DNA from: Streptomyces cyaneus
Lineage (GTDB): Bacteria; Actinomycetota; Actinomycetes; Streptomycetales; Streptomycetaceae
Reading direction: 5' to 3'
Length of the DNA: 64,000 nucleotides
Assembly: GCF_004028635.1 (NCBI RefSeq)
Contig: NZ_RQJW01000011.1
Location: 186,001 to 250,000 of the forward strand
Shown: piece after piece, positions 1 to 8,721 of the stretch
Numbering within the stretch: position 1 is the stretch's first letter
Layout of the letters: each line of letters begins with the position of its first letter
Translations under genes and position numbers: made by a program
Notes under the pieces: model-generated
Seen by the model: only the letters and a program-made list of their open reading frames with translations
Told to the model about the DNA's origin: nothing
Database searches by the model: none

Positions 1-1
1 C

Positions 2-526
2 ATCACCCGCTGGACTGCGGACGACTTCCACACCGTCTGCGACCAGGTCGAGAAGCAGGTCCGCAAGGGCCAGATCCGCCGCTTCACCGGCAACGACTAC
101 ATCAAGGACCTGTCGAGCGGCGACGTACTGGCCTGCCAGGCGTACTCGGGCGACGTCATCCAGCTCCAGGCCGACGATCCCGACATCCGCTTCGTTGTCC
201 CCGAGGAGGGCGCCGAGCTGTGGTCGGAGTCCTTGATGATCCCCAACCTGGCCCGCCACAAGACCAACGCCGAGCGGCTGATCGACTACTACTACGAGCC
301 CGAGGTCGCCGCCGAACTGGCCGCCTGGGTCAACTACGTCTGCCCGGTCCCGGCCGCCCAGGACGTGCTCGCCTCCGCCAAGGACGAGGAGACGGCCGCC
401 CTGGCGGAGGACCCGCTGATCTTCCCGGACAGGGCGATGCGCGAACACCTCGCCATCGCGCGGGACATCACGTCCGAGGAGCGGGTGGAGTTCGGGAAAC
501 GGTGGAACGCGATCGCGGGTTTGTAG
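2..526 (+). CDS. Polyamine ABC transporter substrate-binding protein, C-terminal part (PotD-like)
   Basis: Partial gene: the reading frame is already open at the window edge, and only the last 174 residues are present. The encoded segment closely matches the C-terminus of the complete PotD-type protein at 12410-13657. Both contain an RRFTGNDY segment, HKTNAERLIDYY and a NYVCPV stretch. It is therefore the periplasmic-type binding protein of a second spermidine/putrescine ABC system, or a solitary binding protein. No transporter gene follows; the next gene is on the opposite strand 7 bases downstream. Substrate is inferred from the paralogue and is not visible here. Confidence 0.85.
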   Translation: MTRWTADDFHTVCDQVEKQVRKGQIRRFTGNDYIKDLSSGDVLACQAYSGDVIQLQADDPDIRFVVPEEGAELWSESLMIPNLARHKTNAERLIDYYYEPEVAAELAAWVNYVCPVPAAQDVLASAKDEETAALAEDPLIFPDRAMREHLAIARDITSEERVEFGKRWNAIAGL

Positions 527-533
527 GGAGCGG

Positions 534-1883
534 CTACGCCCGGCTCCGGTGGTGCACCGCCGTACGTCCCACCGTCGCCGCCAGTTTGCGCAGCCGACGC
601 CAGTCCAGGCGGGGGGCGGGCTGCGGGATGCCGGGGCGTTTGCGGGGGACGCGGACGCGTAGGGCGCCGGGTGTGATGCGGCAGTGGACCGGGGCGGGCA
701 GGACGAGGGCCTCGCCGTCGATGCCGGCCTCGATCTCCGCGCGGTCGGCCTCGATGACCACGTCGGGTGCGGTGAGGATGGTCAGGCCGCCCGGCGCGGG
801 GTCGAGGAGCAGTGCGGCGGCCTCGGCCGCGCTGTCCACCCTGATGCCGAGGACGCCGAGGACGGCCGCGTCGAGACGGTCGCGGCGGCCGAGTCCGAAG
901 GGATCGTCCGTGCGGTAGGGGTTGTTGCTGACCAGCACGGCATGCGGGGCGTCGAGCGTGGTGCCCGCCGCACGGGCCGTCAGCCGCGGGCCCTGCTGGC
1001 GGGTGAGCAGGTCGGGCAGCAGCTCCAGGCTGGTGCCGATCTTGTCGTCGCGGTAGCCGGGGCTCTGCACGATGGCCGCGTACGCCCCGAAGGAGGCGTT
1101 GTTGACGAAGGGCCGGCCGTTCGCGAAGCCGAGGTCGACGCGGAGTTCCACGCCGTCGGTGAGCGCGTCGAGGCAGGCGGCGGGGTCGTCGCGGTCCAGG
1201 CCCAGGTCCATGGCGAAGTGGTTGCGGGTGCCGGCGCTGATCACCAGGAACGGGATGTCGTACGCGGCGGCGACGGCCGCGACCAGCGCCTGGGTGCCGT
1301 CACCGCCCGCGACGCCCAGCAGATCAGCGCCGTCCGCCACGGCCTTGCGGGCCAGGGCGGTGACGTCCTCGTGCTGGTCCGGGTCGAGCAGGATGACGCG
1401 GGCGCCGAGGCGCTCGGCCTTCTCCTGGAGCTCGAAGCGGACCACCTTCCCGCCACCCGAGCGCGGGTTCATGATCAGATACGGTCGCTGCGGCGGCGGT
1501 GCCTTCCGCTCCCGCATCACCCGCACCCGAGGACTGCCCGCGCCCCGCAGCGCGTACCGCCCGCTCCACACGGCCACCGTCCACAGCGCCACGGACGCCA
1601 GCAGCGCCCAGAAGAGGGTGGCAGCGAACAGGGCCACGACAGCGGCCGGCACCGCCAGGGCCAGGACGGCTGCGGCCCAGCGCAGCGGTCCGCGCAGGGT
1701 CAGCGTCCACCACACCGCGACTGCGCTGAGGCCCAGACCCGCGGCACCGGCCACCAGCAGCAGGACGCCGCCGACACCGCCGTAGGCGAGCGGCACGAGC
1801 ACCGCCAGCCCCGCCGCGGCCAACGCGGTTCGCGCCGCCCACCGCTGATGTCGGTAGGCCCGCCCGCTCAAGTCCAAGCCCAT
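534..1883 (-). CDS. Diacylglycerol/lipid kinase family protein with N-terminal membrane segments
   Basis: About 449 residues. The first ~110 residues form hydrophobic segments that should lie in the membrane. The rest is a DAGK catalytic domain (PF00781 type). It starts at a NPRSGGG nucleotide-binding motif near residues 139-145 and carries the GGDGT motif near 193-197, followed by a SAGTRNHFA segment. Such enzymes phosphorylate diacylglycerol or related lipids, and the membrane anchor fits a lipid substrate. I chose the ATG at 1883 because GGAG lies 5 bases upstream; the ATG at 1907 is also open but lacks a ribosome site. The gene is divergent from 2003-2539. The exact lipid is unknown. Confidence 0.82.
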   Translation of the reverse strand: MGLDLSGRAYRHQRWAARTALAAAGLAVLVPLAYGGVGGVLLLVAGAAGLGLSAVAVWWTLTLRGPLRWAAAVLALAVPAAVVALFAATLFWALLASVALWTVAVWSGRYALRGAGSPRVRVMRERKAPPPQRPYLIMNPRSGGGKVVRFELQEKAERLGARVILLDPDQHEDVTALARKAVADGADLLGVAGGDGTQALVAAVAAAYDIPFLVISAGTRNHFAMDLGLDRDDPAACLDALTDGVELRVDLGFANGRPFVNNASFGAYAAIVQSPGYRDDKIGTSLELLPDLLTRQQGPRLTARAAGTTLDAPHAVLVSNNPYRTDDPFGLGRRDRLDAAVLGVLGIRVDSAAEAAALLLDPAPGGLTILTAPDVVIEADRAEIEAGIDGEALVLPAPVHCRITPGALRVRVPRKRPGIPQPAPRLDWRRLRKLAATVGRTAVHHRSRA

Positions 1884-2002
1884 GACTTCTCCGTTCGCCG
1901 CGGACATCGTAGAGCCGGTCCGTCACGGACCGGAGGGCAGAGGGGAGGGCCTTGCGCGACCTCGCTTTCGAACGCGTTCAACTCTAGGCGTACGCTGCCC
2001 TC

Positions 2003-2539
2003 ATGAGCGACAGAGCCGCCCTGCTCAAGGGCATCCGTGTCTGGCTGTTCTCCTTCGTCGTCTGCCTGGTGCTCAGCGGTGCCACGGCCTTCCCCCTCGT
2101 CCATGAACTGCACTGGACCGAGGACCTGTTGCGCGCCCTGTCCGTGCCGGAGCACCTTCCCGGCCTCATGGACTGGATCGAGCGCGTCCGGCGGGGGCTC
2201 GACACCGCCGACGCCGACTACCCCTTCCTGCTCTACGGCACGGACTGGCTGGCCTTCGCCCACCTCGTCATCGCGGTCGCCTTCTACGGTCCCTACCGCG
2301 ACCCCGTCCGCAACATCTGGGTCGTCGAGTTCGGGATGATCGCCTGCGCCGGGATCATCCCGCTCGCCCTCATCTGCGGGCCGATCCGCGACATTCCCTT
2401 CTGGTGGTCGGTGATCGACATGTCGTTCGGTGTCTTCGGGGTGATCCCGCTGTACGTCGTACGCAAGAAGATCAAGCGGCTGGAGGCGCTGACCGAAGCG
2501 GCGGCACCTCCAGCCGCCGCCGTCGCCGTCAGCGGTTGA
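2003..2539 (+). CDS. Membrane protein of unknown function
   Basis: 178 residues with about four hydrophobic segments (near residues 12-31, 80-96, 105-125 and 135-153). It ends in a basic RKKIKR patch and an Ala/Pro-rich tail that should be cytoplasmic. I do not recognise a family with confidence. A TACGCT -10-like element at 1991-1996 lies only 6 bases before the ATG, so the transcript may be leaderless. The last 11 bases overlap the convergent serine hydrolase. Confidence 0.7.
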   Translation: MSDRAALLKGIRVWLFSFVVCLVLSGATAFPLVHELHWTEDLLRALSVPEHLPGLMDWIERVRRGLDTADADYPFLLYGTDWLAFAHLVIAVAFYGPYRDPVRNIWVVEFGMIACAGIIPLALICGPIRDIPFWWSVIDMSFGVFGVIPLYVVRKKIKRLEALTEAAAPPAAAVAVSG

Positions 2540-3689
2540 ACGCCGGGAACGCGAAGCGCTGGGCGATGGCCAGGCCGTCGCCCTTCGCGTCGGTCGAGTT
2601 GGCGGAGTAGACCACCGTCCGGGACAGGTCACGGGTGGCCGCGACCACGGTGTGATAGCCGGGGCGGGCGCCCGTCTTGGCCCATATGACCTTGCCGTTC
2701 AGCTCGAACCGCTGCAGCCCCGCGCTCATGGTGGCCCCGTCGAGGTCGGGGACCGTGAACATCTCCTGCAGCTGCGGTTCGGGCACCACCTGACCGCGGA
2801 ACAGGGCGAACAGCAGCCGCTCCAGGTCCGCCGTCGTCGAGATCATGTCGCCGGCCGCGAACCGGTCCGACATGTTCCACTCGGTCACGTCGACCAGCTT
2901 GCCGTCGATCCAGTCGTAGCCGCGGTTGTGCGGACCGTGGATGCGGGGGTCGGGGCCGGCGGGGAAGGAGGTGTGCCGCATGCCGAGCGGGCGGAAGATC
3001 CTCACGGCCGCCTGATGGGCGTACGAGTCGCCGGTGACCTTCTCGATCAGCATGCCCAGCACGGTGTAGTGGATGTTGCCGTACCGCTGGTGCTCGCCGG
3101 GCGCGTGGTCCGGGTCGGGGCCCTTGGCGACCGACGCGGCCACCACCTCCTCGGGGGTCAGTGTCTCGAAGCGGTGGGCGTAGCCGTCGTCGACGTCCTC
3201 GCCGAGGGACGCGCCCGGCTGCAGGCCGCTGGTGAAGTTCAGCAGCTGGCGCACGGTGATCGGCGCGAAGTCCTTCGTGAGCAGGCCGGGCAGGTACTGC
3301 TGCACGGTCGCGTCGAGGGAGATCCGCCCCTCGGCGGCGAGTTGCAGCACGATCGCCGAAGTCACGATCTTCGTCGTCGAACCGGCGCGGAAGCGGGCGT
3401 TCTCCAGCGCGGGTGCACCGGTTCTCATGTCGCGCACCCCGGCCACGCCGTGCCAGCTTCCCTTGCCGCCCACGCGGATCAGCGCGGCCGTCGCGTCCTT
3501 GTCGGGCAGTCCGGCGAGTGCCGCACACAGCGCCTTGACGTCGGGGCCGTCCGCCGGGGCGGTCTCGATCGCCTGCGCGCTGCACGACGACGACGTGGGG
3601 CGCGCGGAGGCCGTCCCGGCCAGCGGCAGCGCGGCCAGGGTCAGGGCGAGCGCGGAGGTGAGGAGGGCGGGAAGCGGGCGTACGGGCAT
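2529..3689 (-). CDS. Secreted serine hydrolase, class C beta-lactamase / D,D-peptidase fold
   Basis: 386 residues. A signal peptide (about residues 1-29, ending AGTASA) is followed by a class C beta-lactamase / D-alanyl-D-alanine carboxypeptidase domain. Visible catalytic motifs are STTK at 104-107 (nucleophile Ser and Lys), YGN at 203-205 and KTG at 338-340. An AGGAG ribosome site lies 6 bases before the ATG. Likely a secreted carboxypeptidase or esterase acting on the cell wall or D-amino peptides; real beta-lactamase activity cannot be told from the sequence. It is divergent from the sigma factor gene across a 374-base gap. Confidence 0.88.
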   Translation of the reverse strand: MPVRPLPALLTSALALTLAALPLAGTASARPTSSSCSAQAIETAPADGPDVKALCAALAGLPDKDATAALIRVGGKGSWHGVAGVRDMRTGAPALENARFRAGSTTKIVTSAIVLQLAAEGRISLDATVQQYLPGLLTKDFAPITVRQLLNFTSGLQPGASLGEDVDDGYAHRFETLTPEEVVAASVAKGPDPDHAPGEHQRYGNIHYTVLGMLIEKVTGDSYAHQAAVRIFRPLGMRHTSFPAGPDPRIHGPHNRGYDWIDGKLVDVTEWNMSDRFAAGDMISTTADLERLLFALFRGQVVPEPQLQEMFTVPDLDGATMSAGLQRFELNGKVIWAKTGARPGYHTVVAATRDLSRTVVYSANSTDAKGDGLAIAQRFAFPAFNR

Positions 3690-4063
3690 CTGCTGCTCCT
3701 GGAGTCGGGTCGGTCGGGAGGTCCGTGATCATCGTCGGGCCGTACGCGCCCGGCCGGATCGTCGGTGAGGAGGGGCTCGGACCCTGGGCTTCCCCGGAGC
3801 AAGTGCAGTACGGAACAAGGGCGTTGTAAGGGATCGCCCTTACGGGCCGGGGTCGCGGCTCCGGTCGCCGAAAAAGTGTTATCGCCGCCCCCTTCACCGC
3901 GTCTCCACTCGCGTCCCCCGCCCCCCACACCCGGGAGCCGCCCCATGTCGCACCCGTCGCCTCGCTCGCACCGAAAGCGGAATGTGATCTCCGACATAGC
4001 CAAAGGTGCTGGTCAGGCTGAGAAGGTGCGTACGGGCAGCAAGTGACCCGGGAGAGGACGTAC
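3690..4063. other. Divergent intergenic region, serine hydrolase / sigma factor
   Basis: 374 bases with no convincing gene. It should hold the promoters of the leftward serine hydrolase and the rightward sigma factor gene. It contains a short A-rich stretch near 3869-3878, unusual for this genome, followed by pyrimidine-rich sequence. I see no clear palindromic operator. Confidence 0.5.
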
Positions 4064-5758
4064 GTGGACGAGGCAGCCGGCAGGCAGTGGCGCTCCACCA
4101 TCGCGGCGGCACAGGCCGGTGACCGGCATGCGCTGGACGAGCTGGTCGAGGGCTGGCTGCCGCTGGTCTACAACGTGGTCGGGCGCGCCCTGAACGGGCA
4201 TGCCGACGTCGACGACGTCGTCCAGGAGACCATGCTGCGCGCCGTCGACAACCTCGGCTCGCTACGCGACCCGGACAGCTTCCGCTCCTGGCTCGTCGCC
4301 ATCGCCATGCGACAGATACGGGACCGGGCGCGGCGCCGACAGCCCGTCCAGCTCGACGAGTCGGCCGCGCGGGAAGCCACCGACTTCGCCGAACTCACCG
4401 TGCTGAGGCTGCAGTTGGAGGGGCAGCGGCGCGAGGTCGCGGAGGCGGTGCGCTGGCTGGACGACGAGGACCGGCAGCTGCTGTCGCTGTGGTGGCTGGA
4501 GGTCGCGGGCGAGCTGACCCGGCGCGAACTGGCCGCGGCGGCCGGGATCAGCCGGCAGCACGCCGCGGTGCGCGTCCAGCGGGTGAAGGAGCGGCTGGAG
4601 ACCGCGCGCGGCATCGTCCGTGCGCTGGACGGCGCCTGCCCCGACCTGCGCGAACTGACCGCCCGCTGGAACGGCCGCCCCGACTCGGTCTGGCGCAAGC
4701 GGCTGGCCCGGCACATCAGGGGCTGCGGCTACTGCGGGGACACCCACGAGGCCGTCGTACCGGCGGAACGCCTCCTCGTCGGCATCGCGCTCGTCCCGAT
4801 CCCCGTCGGCTTCACCCTCTCCCTGGCCCTCGGCGGCAAGACGGCGGTCGCGGCGACGGCCACGGCCACGGCGACCTCCGTCGGCTGGTCCGCGAAGGTG
4901 ATGGCCGCGCTCACCCAGCCGGCCGTTGCGGTGACGGCCGGCGCGACGATCGTCGCGGGCGGCGCGTACGTCGTCACCCAGACCCCGGACGTCCCGCCGC
5001 CGCGCGCGGCCGCCCCCACGGCGGCAAGCACGGCCCGCCCGCCGTCGTCCACGCCGTCCGTGACGCCGACGGCCACACCTGCCTCGTCACTGTCACCGTC
5101 GCCGTCGGCGACGAAGAAGGTCGACCTGTACGGCACGGTCGTCGACGCCGTCGACCAGGCCCCGGACCCGAACACCGAGCCCGCCGCCCTTCCCCGTCGC
5201 CCCGAGTCCGGCATCACCAGCACCGGGGGTGCGAAGGCCGTCATGCAGCACCGCGGCGAGAACGTCACGCTCAGCGGACAGGGCTATCTCCTGGTGCGCT
5301 GGCAGATCGCGCCGCACGACCGGCCCGGCGGGCTGACCATGCCGACCTGGACCGGCCTGAAGGGCAAGATCTTCCACGTCGCCTCCGGTGGCGGCCGCCG
5401 CATGGACGACGTCATCGGGGACGGTTCCGACCGGGGCTACGTCACCGGCATGGGCGGCCCGGACATCGGCTACACGGTGCTGCCCGACGGCACCCAGCAG
5501 ATGTGGCAGAACGAGTACTTCTACCTCGACGGCACCGTCACCCTCAACCAGAACGAGCGCGGCGCCTCCTACGGCCTGACCGTCATGCCGTCGAGCTGGG
5601 GCAAGGTGACCGAGGACGTGCGATACGGCCCCCCGCAGGGCGCCATCCGCTACGGCCTGGTCCGCGACAACGGCAAGGACACCGCGCCGGTGCCGCAGTA
5701 CGTCACCCGCGAGACACCGGCCGACCCGGCGACGGTGGCTCAGCGCTCGCGCGTGTAG
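4064..5758 (+). CDS. ECF sigma factor fused to zinc-finger-like, transmembrane and extracytoplasmic domains
   Basis: About 564 residues, roughly three times the usual ECF length. A sigma-70 region 2 domain (about residues 15-90) carries the DVDDVVQETMLRA segment. A region 4 helix-turn-helix (about 125-185) follows. Next come an anti-sigma-like H-x3-C-x2-C motif (H217, C221, C224), two hydrophobic segments (about 238-256 and 283-305), a Pro/Ser/Thr-rich linker (about 308-350) and a C-terminal domain of ~210 residues that should lie outside the membrane. I chose the GTG at 4064 because GGAGAGGA ends 6 bases before it; the GTG at 4043 is also open. The layout recalls the ECF52/ECF53 groups with large C-terminal extensions. 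No separate anti-sigma gene is adjacent. Confidence 0.85.
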   Translation: MDEAAGRQWRSTIAAAQAGDRHALDELVEGWLPLVYNVVGRALNGHADVDDVVQETMLRAVDNLGSLRDPDSFRSWLVAIAMRQIRDRARRRQPVQLDESAAREATDFAELTVLRLQLEGQRREVAEAVRWLDDEDRQLLSLWWLEVAGELTRRELAAAAGISRQHAAVRVQRVKERLETARGIVRALDGACPDLRELTARWNGRPDSVWRKRLARHIRGCGYCGDTHEAVVPAERLLVGIALVPIPVGFTLSLALGGKTAVAATATATATSVGWSAKVMAALTQPAVAVTAGATIVAGGAYVVTQTPDVPPPRAAAPTAASTARPPSSTPSVTPTATPASSLSPSPSATKKVDLYGTVVDAVDQAPDPNTEPAALPRRPESGITSTGGAKAVMQHRGENVTLSGQGYLLVRWQIAPHDRPGGLTMPTWTGLKGKIFHVASGGGRRMDDVIGDGSDRGYVTGMGGPDIGYTVLPDGTQQMWQNEYFYLDGTVTLNQNERGASYGLTVMPSSWGKVTEDVRYGPPQGAIRYGLVRDNGKDTAPVPQYVTRETPADPATVAQRSRV

Positions 5759-6099
5759 CGCTCCTGGGCCTGCATCACCTCGTCGCCGTGTTCGAAGGCC
5801 CAGGCGCCGAAGGCGTCGATGGGAGCCAGCAACGTCCTGCCCAGCTCGGTGAGTTCGTACTCAACGCGGGGCGGCGAACCGTCGTACGCGTGACGTTCGA
5901 CGAGCCCGTTGAACGCCAGCCGCCGCAGCGTCTCGGTGAGCACCTTCTGACTGATCCCGCCGATGCGGTCCTTGAGCTCTCCATGGCGCACGGGACCGTG
6001 CCGCAACGCCCAGAGCGCCACGGCGTTCCAGGTGTTGGAGAGCAGGTCGAAGGCGAGGCGGGCCCGGCAGTCGGCGAGGAAGGGCTGATCGGTGGTCAC
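5740..6099 (-). CDS. HxlR-family winged-helix transcriptional regulator
   Basis: 119 residues with the full HxlR layout. The conserved N-terminal Cys is residue 11 (FLADCRAR). It is followed by the LRHGPVRHGELKDRIGGISQKVLTETLR helix-turn-helix and the ELTELGR wing. The Cys suggests redox or electrophile sensing, as in known family members. The gene is divergent from the NAD(P)-binding reductase at 6140 across 40 bases, the usual position for a regulator of that gene. Its 3' end overlaps the sigma factor gene by 19 bases on the opposite strand. Confidence 0.9.
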   Translation of the reverse strand: MTTDQPFLADCRARLAFDLLSNTWNAVALWALRHGPVRHGELKDRIGGISQKVLTETLRRLAFNGLVERHAYDGSPPRVEYELTELGRTLLAPIDAFGAWAFEHGDEVMQAQERYTRER

Positions 6100-6139
6100 T
6101 TACCGAATGGTGCCCGAGCGGCTTCCTACAGTCAGGCAC

Positions 6140-6742
6140 ATGCGAATCGGGATTCTCGGTACGGGCGGTATGTCGGACGCGTTGGGGACGCAGTGGCGGC
6201 GGGCCGGGCACGAGGTGGTCGCCGGTGGCCGCTCGGCGGGCGGGCTGCGGGAGGCCGCCGTGTTCGGGACGGACGCGGTGCTGCTGGCGGTGCCGTACGC
6301 GGCGGTGGTCGAGGTGGTCGCCGGGCTCGAACCGGTGCTGCGCGGGAGGGTGTTGATCGACTGCACCAACCCGGTGGGCCCGGGCTTCGGGCTGCTCACG
6401 GCGGGCGGCCCCGCCGCGGCCCAGCGCATCGCGGCCGCCGCGCCCGCCGCGCACGTGGTCAAGGCCTTCAACCTGTGCCACGTCGACGTCTGGCGGATGA
6501 CGCCGCCCGTCTTCGACGGCCGCCCGCTGGCGGTGCCGCTGTGCGGGGACGACGAGGCGGCCCTGTCCGTCGTACGACGACTCGTGCGCGACCTCGGCTG
6601 CGAGCCGCTGAACGCCGGCGGACTGGACCGGTCCGGGCTGGTGGAGGCGACGGCGGCGCTGCTGATCGGGCTGTGGGTGGGGGAGGGGGCGGACGCACAG
6701 GCGATCGCGCCGCCGCTCGCGTTCGCCGATGACCGTGCCTAG
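6140..6742 (+). CDS. NAD(P)-binding oxidoreductase, F420-dependent NADP reductase-like
   Basis: 200 residues starting directly with a Rossmann motif (MRIGILGTGGMSDALG), followed by a dimerisation-type C-terminus. Such proteins resemble NADPH:F420 reductase and other coenzyme F420-dependent NADP oxidoreductases. A TACAGT -10-like box at 6127-6132 sits 7 bases before the ATG, so the mRNA is probably leaderless. An in-frame upstream start at 6092 would overlap the divergent HxlR gene and is less likely. It is probably controlled by that HxlR protein. Substrate unknown. Confidence 0.8.
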   Translation: MRIGILGTGGMSDALGTQWRRAGHEVVAGGRSAGGLREAAVFGTDAVLLAVPYAAVVEVVAGLEPVLRGRVLIDCTNPVGPGFGLLTAGGPAAAQRIAAAAPAAHVVKAFNLCHVDVWRMTPPVFDGRPLAVPLCGDDEAALSVVRRLVRDLGCEPLNAGGLDRSGLVEATAALLIGLWVGEGADAQAIAPPLAFADDRA

Positions 6743-7431
6743 GCCGTGCGCAGGCCCAGGAGGACGTCGATGCGGTTGGTCGTGATCGAGTCGACGCCTA
6801 CGTCCAGCAGGCGGCGCATGGAGCGTCGGGTGTCCGGGGTCCAGACGGAGAGCAAGTAGCCGTCGCGGTGGACGCGCTCGGCGAGGGCGTGATCGACCAG
6901 GCCGAAGCGGTAGTTGAGCCAGCGCGGGCGTACCGCGGCCAGCAGCGCGGGGCGCGGCGGCGCCAGTGTCGTCCAGGTCAGGGCGATCTCGGCGGCCGGG
7001 TCGGCGGCGCGCACGGCGAGCATCGCCGGGGCGCCCGCGCAGTAGTACACGCGGTCATGCGCCCCGCACCCGCGCACCACGTCCACGACCCGGCGCGCCG
7101 CCCGCACATCGGGCGTGCCCGGCAGGTCGAGCATCACCCGGCTCCCGTCGCACGCCGCGAGCGCCTCCTCCAGCGTCGGCACCCCGCCCGCCGTCAGCCC
7201 CCGCACCTCGGCCGCCGACAGCGCGAGCAGCGGCCGGTCCTGCTCCCACAGCCGCTTCAGCGTCTCGTCGTGCAGCAGCACCGGCACACCGTCCTTGGTG
7301 AGCCGTACGTCGATCTCCACGGCGTCCGCGCCCAGTCGGAGCGCGGAGCGCAGGGAGTCGAGCGTGTTCTCGCGGACGCGGTAAGGGTCGCCGCGGTGCG
7401 CGACGGCGGTCACGTTCTGCATGGACGTCAT
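6739..7431 (-). CDS. Glycerophosphodiester phosphodiesterase
   Basis: 230 residues of the GDPD TIM-barrel family (PF03009). The N-terminal AHRGDPYRVRENT segment holds the catalytic His-Arg and first metal Glu. It is followed by EIDVRLTKDGVPVLLHDE with the metal and catalytic residues. There is no signal peptide, so it should act in the cytoplasm on glycerophosphodiesters from phospholipid turnover. I start at MTSMQN (ATG at 7431, or 7422), because the reading frame upstream is low-complexity proline-rich and not family-like. Its end overlaps the preceding reductase by 4 bases, convergently. Confidence 0.87.
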   Translation of the reverse strand: MTSMQNVTAVAHRGDPYRVRENTLDSLRSALRLGADAVEIDVRLTKDGVPVLLHDETLKRLWEQDRPLLALSAAEVRGLTAGGVPTLEEALAACDGSRVMLDLPGTPDVRAARRVVDVVRGCGAHDRVYYCAGAPAMLAVRAADPAAEIALTWTTLAPPRPALLAAVRPRWLNYRFGLVDHALAERVHRDGYLLSVWTPDTRRSMRRLLDVGVDSITTNRIDVLLGLRTA

Positions 7432-7504
7432 TGTGGCGGGCGGGCGGGCGGGCGTGGGTGGGGGGATGGGGTGGCGGGTGGCGGGTGGACTCAGGCGCGG
7501 GGCG

Positions 7505-8566
7505 TCAGGAGGCGAGCCATGTGGTCGTGTACGTGTCGATCTCGTCCTTGATCCGGGCCTTGCCGGGCTCGTCCAGGAAGGACGCCTCCACGGCATTACC
7601 GGCCAGGGCGGCCAGGCCCCGCTCGTCCAGGTCGAGAAGGCGCGCGGCGACCGCGTACTCGTTGTTGAGGTCGGTGCCGAACATGGGCGGGTCGTCGGAG
7701 TTGATGGTGACGACCACGCCGGCCTTCGCGAACTCCTTGATCGGGTGCTCGTCGATGTCGCGGACCGCGCGGGTGGCGATGTTGGAGGTCGGGCACACCT
7801 CCAGCGCGATCCGGTGCTCGGCGAGGTGCGCGAGCAGCTTCGGGTCCTGCGCCGAGCTCGTGCCGTGCCCGATGCGCTCGGCCCGAAGGTGGGTGAGGGC
7901 GTCCCAGACCGTCTCCGGCCCGGTGGTCTCGCCGGCGTGCGGCACGGAGCGCAGTCCGGCGGCGATCGCCCGGTCGAAGTACGGCTTGAACTGCGGCCTC
8001 GGTACGCCTATTTCGGGTCCGCCGAGCCCGAAGGAGACCAGGCCCTCCGGGCGCACCCGGTCGTCGGTGGCGAGCCGCACGGTCTCCTCGGCAGCCTCCA
8101 GGCCGGCCTCGCCGGGGATGTCGAAGCACCAGCGCAGTACGGTCCCGAACTCGGCCTCGGTTGCCTTGCGGGCGTCCTCGATCGCCGCCATGAACGCAAC
8201 CTCGTCGATGCCGCGGCGAGTGGAGGAGAACGGGGTGATGGTCAGCTCGGCGTAGCGCACCTGCTGCCGGGCCAGGTCGCGGGCCACCTCGTACGTCAGC
8301 AGCCGTACGTCCTCCGGGGTGCGGATCAGCTCCACGACGGACAGGTACACCTCGATGAAGTGGGCGAAGTCCGTGAAGGTGAAGTAGTCGACCAGGGCCT
8401 CGGGGTCGGTGGGGACCTTGGAGTCGGGGTGGCGGGCGGCGAGTTCCGCGACGATGCGGGGGGAGGCGGAGCCGACGTGGTGGACGTGCAGTTCGGCCTT
8501 GGGCAGTCCGGCGATGAAGGCGTGCAGGTCGCGCGGGACGCGGGCGTCGACGAGACGGTCGGTCAA
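7505..8566 (-). CDS. Adenosine deaminase family protein, possibly aminodeoxyfutalosine deaminase
   Basis: 353 residues from a TTG start with GGAGG 4 bases upstream. Metal and catalytic motifs of the family are present: KAELHVHHVGS, HAGETTG, ERIGHGT and the NSDDPPMFGT motif. The first motif reads HVHHVGS rather than the usual HxHLxGS. I recall that a Streptomyces avermitilis member of this family deaminates 6-aminodeoxyfutalosine in the futalosine menaquinone route. This gene sits in a similar neighbourhood, so that role is plausible. Plain adenosine deaminase is the alternative. The family assignment is firm; the substrate is an inference. Confidence 0.87.
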   Translation of the reverse strand: MTDRLVDARVPRDLHAFIAGLPKAELHVHHVGSASPRIVAELAARHPDSKVPTDPEALVDYFTFTDFAHFIEVYLSVVELIRTPEDVRLLTYEVARDLARQQVRYAELTITPFSSTRRGIDEVAFMAAIEDARKATEAEFGTVLRWCFDIPGEAGLEAAEETVRLATDDRVRPEGLVSFGLGGPEIGVPRPQFKPYFDRAIAAGLRSVPHAGETTGPETVWDALTHLRAERIGHGTSSAQDPKLLAHLAEHRIALEVCPTSNIATRAVRDIDEHPIKEFAKAGVVVTINSDDPPMFGTDLNNEYAVAARLLDLDERGLAALAGNAVEASFLDEPGKARIKDEIDTYTTTWLAS

Positions 8567-8721
8567 GGTTCCTCCCCGGGAACGGCGTCCGCGGCCGGGT
8601 GTGCGGGCGGCGGGACGCGGGTGATCGGCTGATCGGTTACTCGGGATCATCGTAGGCCGGGCCCGCGACGGTGATGCCCGGGCCTTAGCATGACGGCACG
8701 TACGACGGAGGGGGCCCGCGC

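Noticed and set aside
2529..3689. Calling the serine hydrolase a beta-lactamase resistance gene
   Set aside because: STTK, YGN and KTG motifs are shared with D,D-peptidases and esterases; nothing in the sequence shows antibiotic hydrolysis.
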